From assembly GCA_964356745.1 (NCBI GenBank), contig CAYHIW010000003.1, positions 1-29,232 of the forward strand: a stretch of 29,232 nucleotides of DNA, given 5' to 3'. The translations under genes and the position numbers were made by a program. This stretch comes from CAYHIW01 sp964356745. Lineage in GTDB: Bacteria > Patescibacteriota > Microgenomatia > UBA1406 > GWC2-37-13. Shown piece after piece: positions 28,747 through 29,232 of this stretch. The notes under the pieces were generated by a model. The model was not told the DNA's origin. It made no database searches and was given only the letters and a program-made list of their open reading frames with translations. Position 1 is the first letter of the stretch. Each line of letters starts with the position of its first letter.

Positions 28747-29232
28747 TATTTAAATAGTTTAACAATATCATTTACAGAAATAAAAAGAGCAAGCGTTAAG
28801 AGGATCGCAATTCCAGCAAGATTGGTGTATCTTTCAAATGTTTTATTAACTCTTTTTTTTGTAATCCATTCATAGAAAACAAACATAAGTCTTCCACCAT
28901 CGAGTGCGGGAAACGGAAGAATATTAATGACGGCAAGATTAAGCGATAGGAGAGCTGTTAATTCAATTAGGGCACCGAATCCCGATTTGAACGCCTGGCC
29001 GGTAAACTGCGCAATGCCAATTGGTCCTGCAACGTCAACATTGGGACTTTTGAACATGATAAGAAGTGAAAGGCTTTTGAAAAGTTCCGTTACAATGCTT
29101 TTAGTTATAAAAAAAGCATGAGTGACGCCATAAAAAGGAGCTTCATACCATGCATATTTTTTCTCAACAAAAGACGTAATTACAATTCCCAGCGGTCCTT
29201 GACCCGGCGTTGGTTTTAAGCGTGGAGTTAGT
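28746..29232 (-). CDS. rseP: RseP-type site-2 metalloprotease, N-terminus outside window
   Basis: This membrane-embedded zinc protease of the M50 family cleaves anti-sigma factors or signal-peptide remnants. The frame is open to the window edge, giving 161 residues of the C-terminal half. LTPRLKPTPGQGPLGIVI near the start is the end of the PDZ region, VDVAGPIGIAQFTGQA is the conserved core, and NILPFPALDGGRLMF is the N-x-x-P-x-P-x-L-D-G-G motif holding the third zinc ligand. Two or three hydrophobic helices follow. The HExxH motif would lie beyond 29232. It is coupled to the cytidylate-kinase-like gene by a TAATG overlap. Confidence 0.9.
   Translation of the reverse strand, partial: LTPRLKPTPGQGPLGIVITSFVEKKYAWYEAPFYGVTHAFFITKSIVTELFKSLSLLIMFKSPNVDVAGPIGIAQFTGQAFKSGFGALIELTALLSLNLAVINILPFPALDGGRLMFVFYEWITKKRVNKTFERYTNLAGIAILLTLALFISVNDIVKLFK

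Overview
This window looks like an assembled metagenomic contig from a Candidate Phyla Radiation bacterium (Patescibacteria), most likely in the Microgenomates. The grounds are AT-rich DNA, very compact gene packing, short versions of housekeeping proteins, a TrpR/YerC-type regulator and a lysine-rich low-complexity protein, with the standard genetic code in use. The assignment comes from gene content and style, not from a 16S gene. Bases 1-28 are almost certainly Illumina adapter and a 10-N scaffold gap lies at 6691-6700, so both the left end and the gap are assembly limits.

Layout. (1) 29-5714, minus: promoter, structured leader, rplJ, rplL, gyrB, ppa, gyrA (cut by the contig end). (2) 5697-6690, minus: prfA (5' end lost in the gap) and rpmE. 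(3) 6745-10891, minus: rpsF, ssb, rpsR, an unrecognised conserved-looking protein, ctpA and hisS. (4) 10923-14378, plus: a PMT/ArnT-like membrane glycosyltransferase, a SIMPL-domain protein and a GlnD/DUF294-like nucleotidyltransferase. (5) 14384-18566, minus: tRNA-Pro(CGG), a HAD phosphatase, cysS, and a Glu/Leu/Phe/Val-type dehydrogenase preceded by its own promoter, a 71-nt foldable RNA and an intrinsic terminator. (6) 18583-19407, minus: a charged hypothetical protein and a DUF59/MIP18-type Fe-S assembly protein. (7) 19426-21710, plus: rnj and recR. (8) 21707-27464, minus: proS, a DHH phosphoesterase, rpsU, ybeY, dnaX, ebfC, prs, pyrB. (9) 27583-28091, plus: a TrpR-like regulator bracketed by identical 30-bp repeats. 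(10) 28186-29232, minus: partial rseP and a cytidylate-kinase-like protein.

Most genes serve translation (ribosomal proteins L10, L7/L12, L31, S6, S18, S21; RF1; His-, Cys- and Pro-tRNA synthetases; tRNA-Pro), DNA topology, replication and repair (gyrase, SSB, DnaX, RecR, EbfC) and RNA processing (RNase J, YbeY). The nucleotide genes (prs, pyrB, cmk-like) hint at a partial pathway.

The least explained structures are non-coding. They are: the repeat-bracketed regulator with a 20-of-24 palindromic site at both ends; the candidate attenuator before the dehydrogenase; six short arrays, at five loci, with a strict 7-nt period, several inside or running into coding sequence; a 44-bp palindromic element inside the glycosyltransferase reading frame; and several genes with a TATAAT box only 7-10 nt before the start codon, suggesting leaderless mRNAs.
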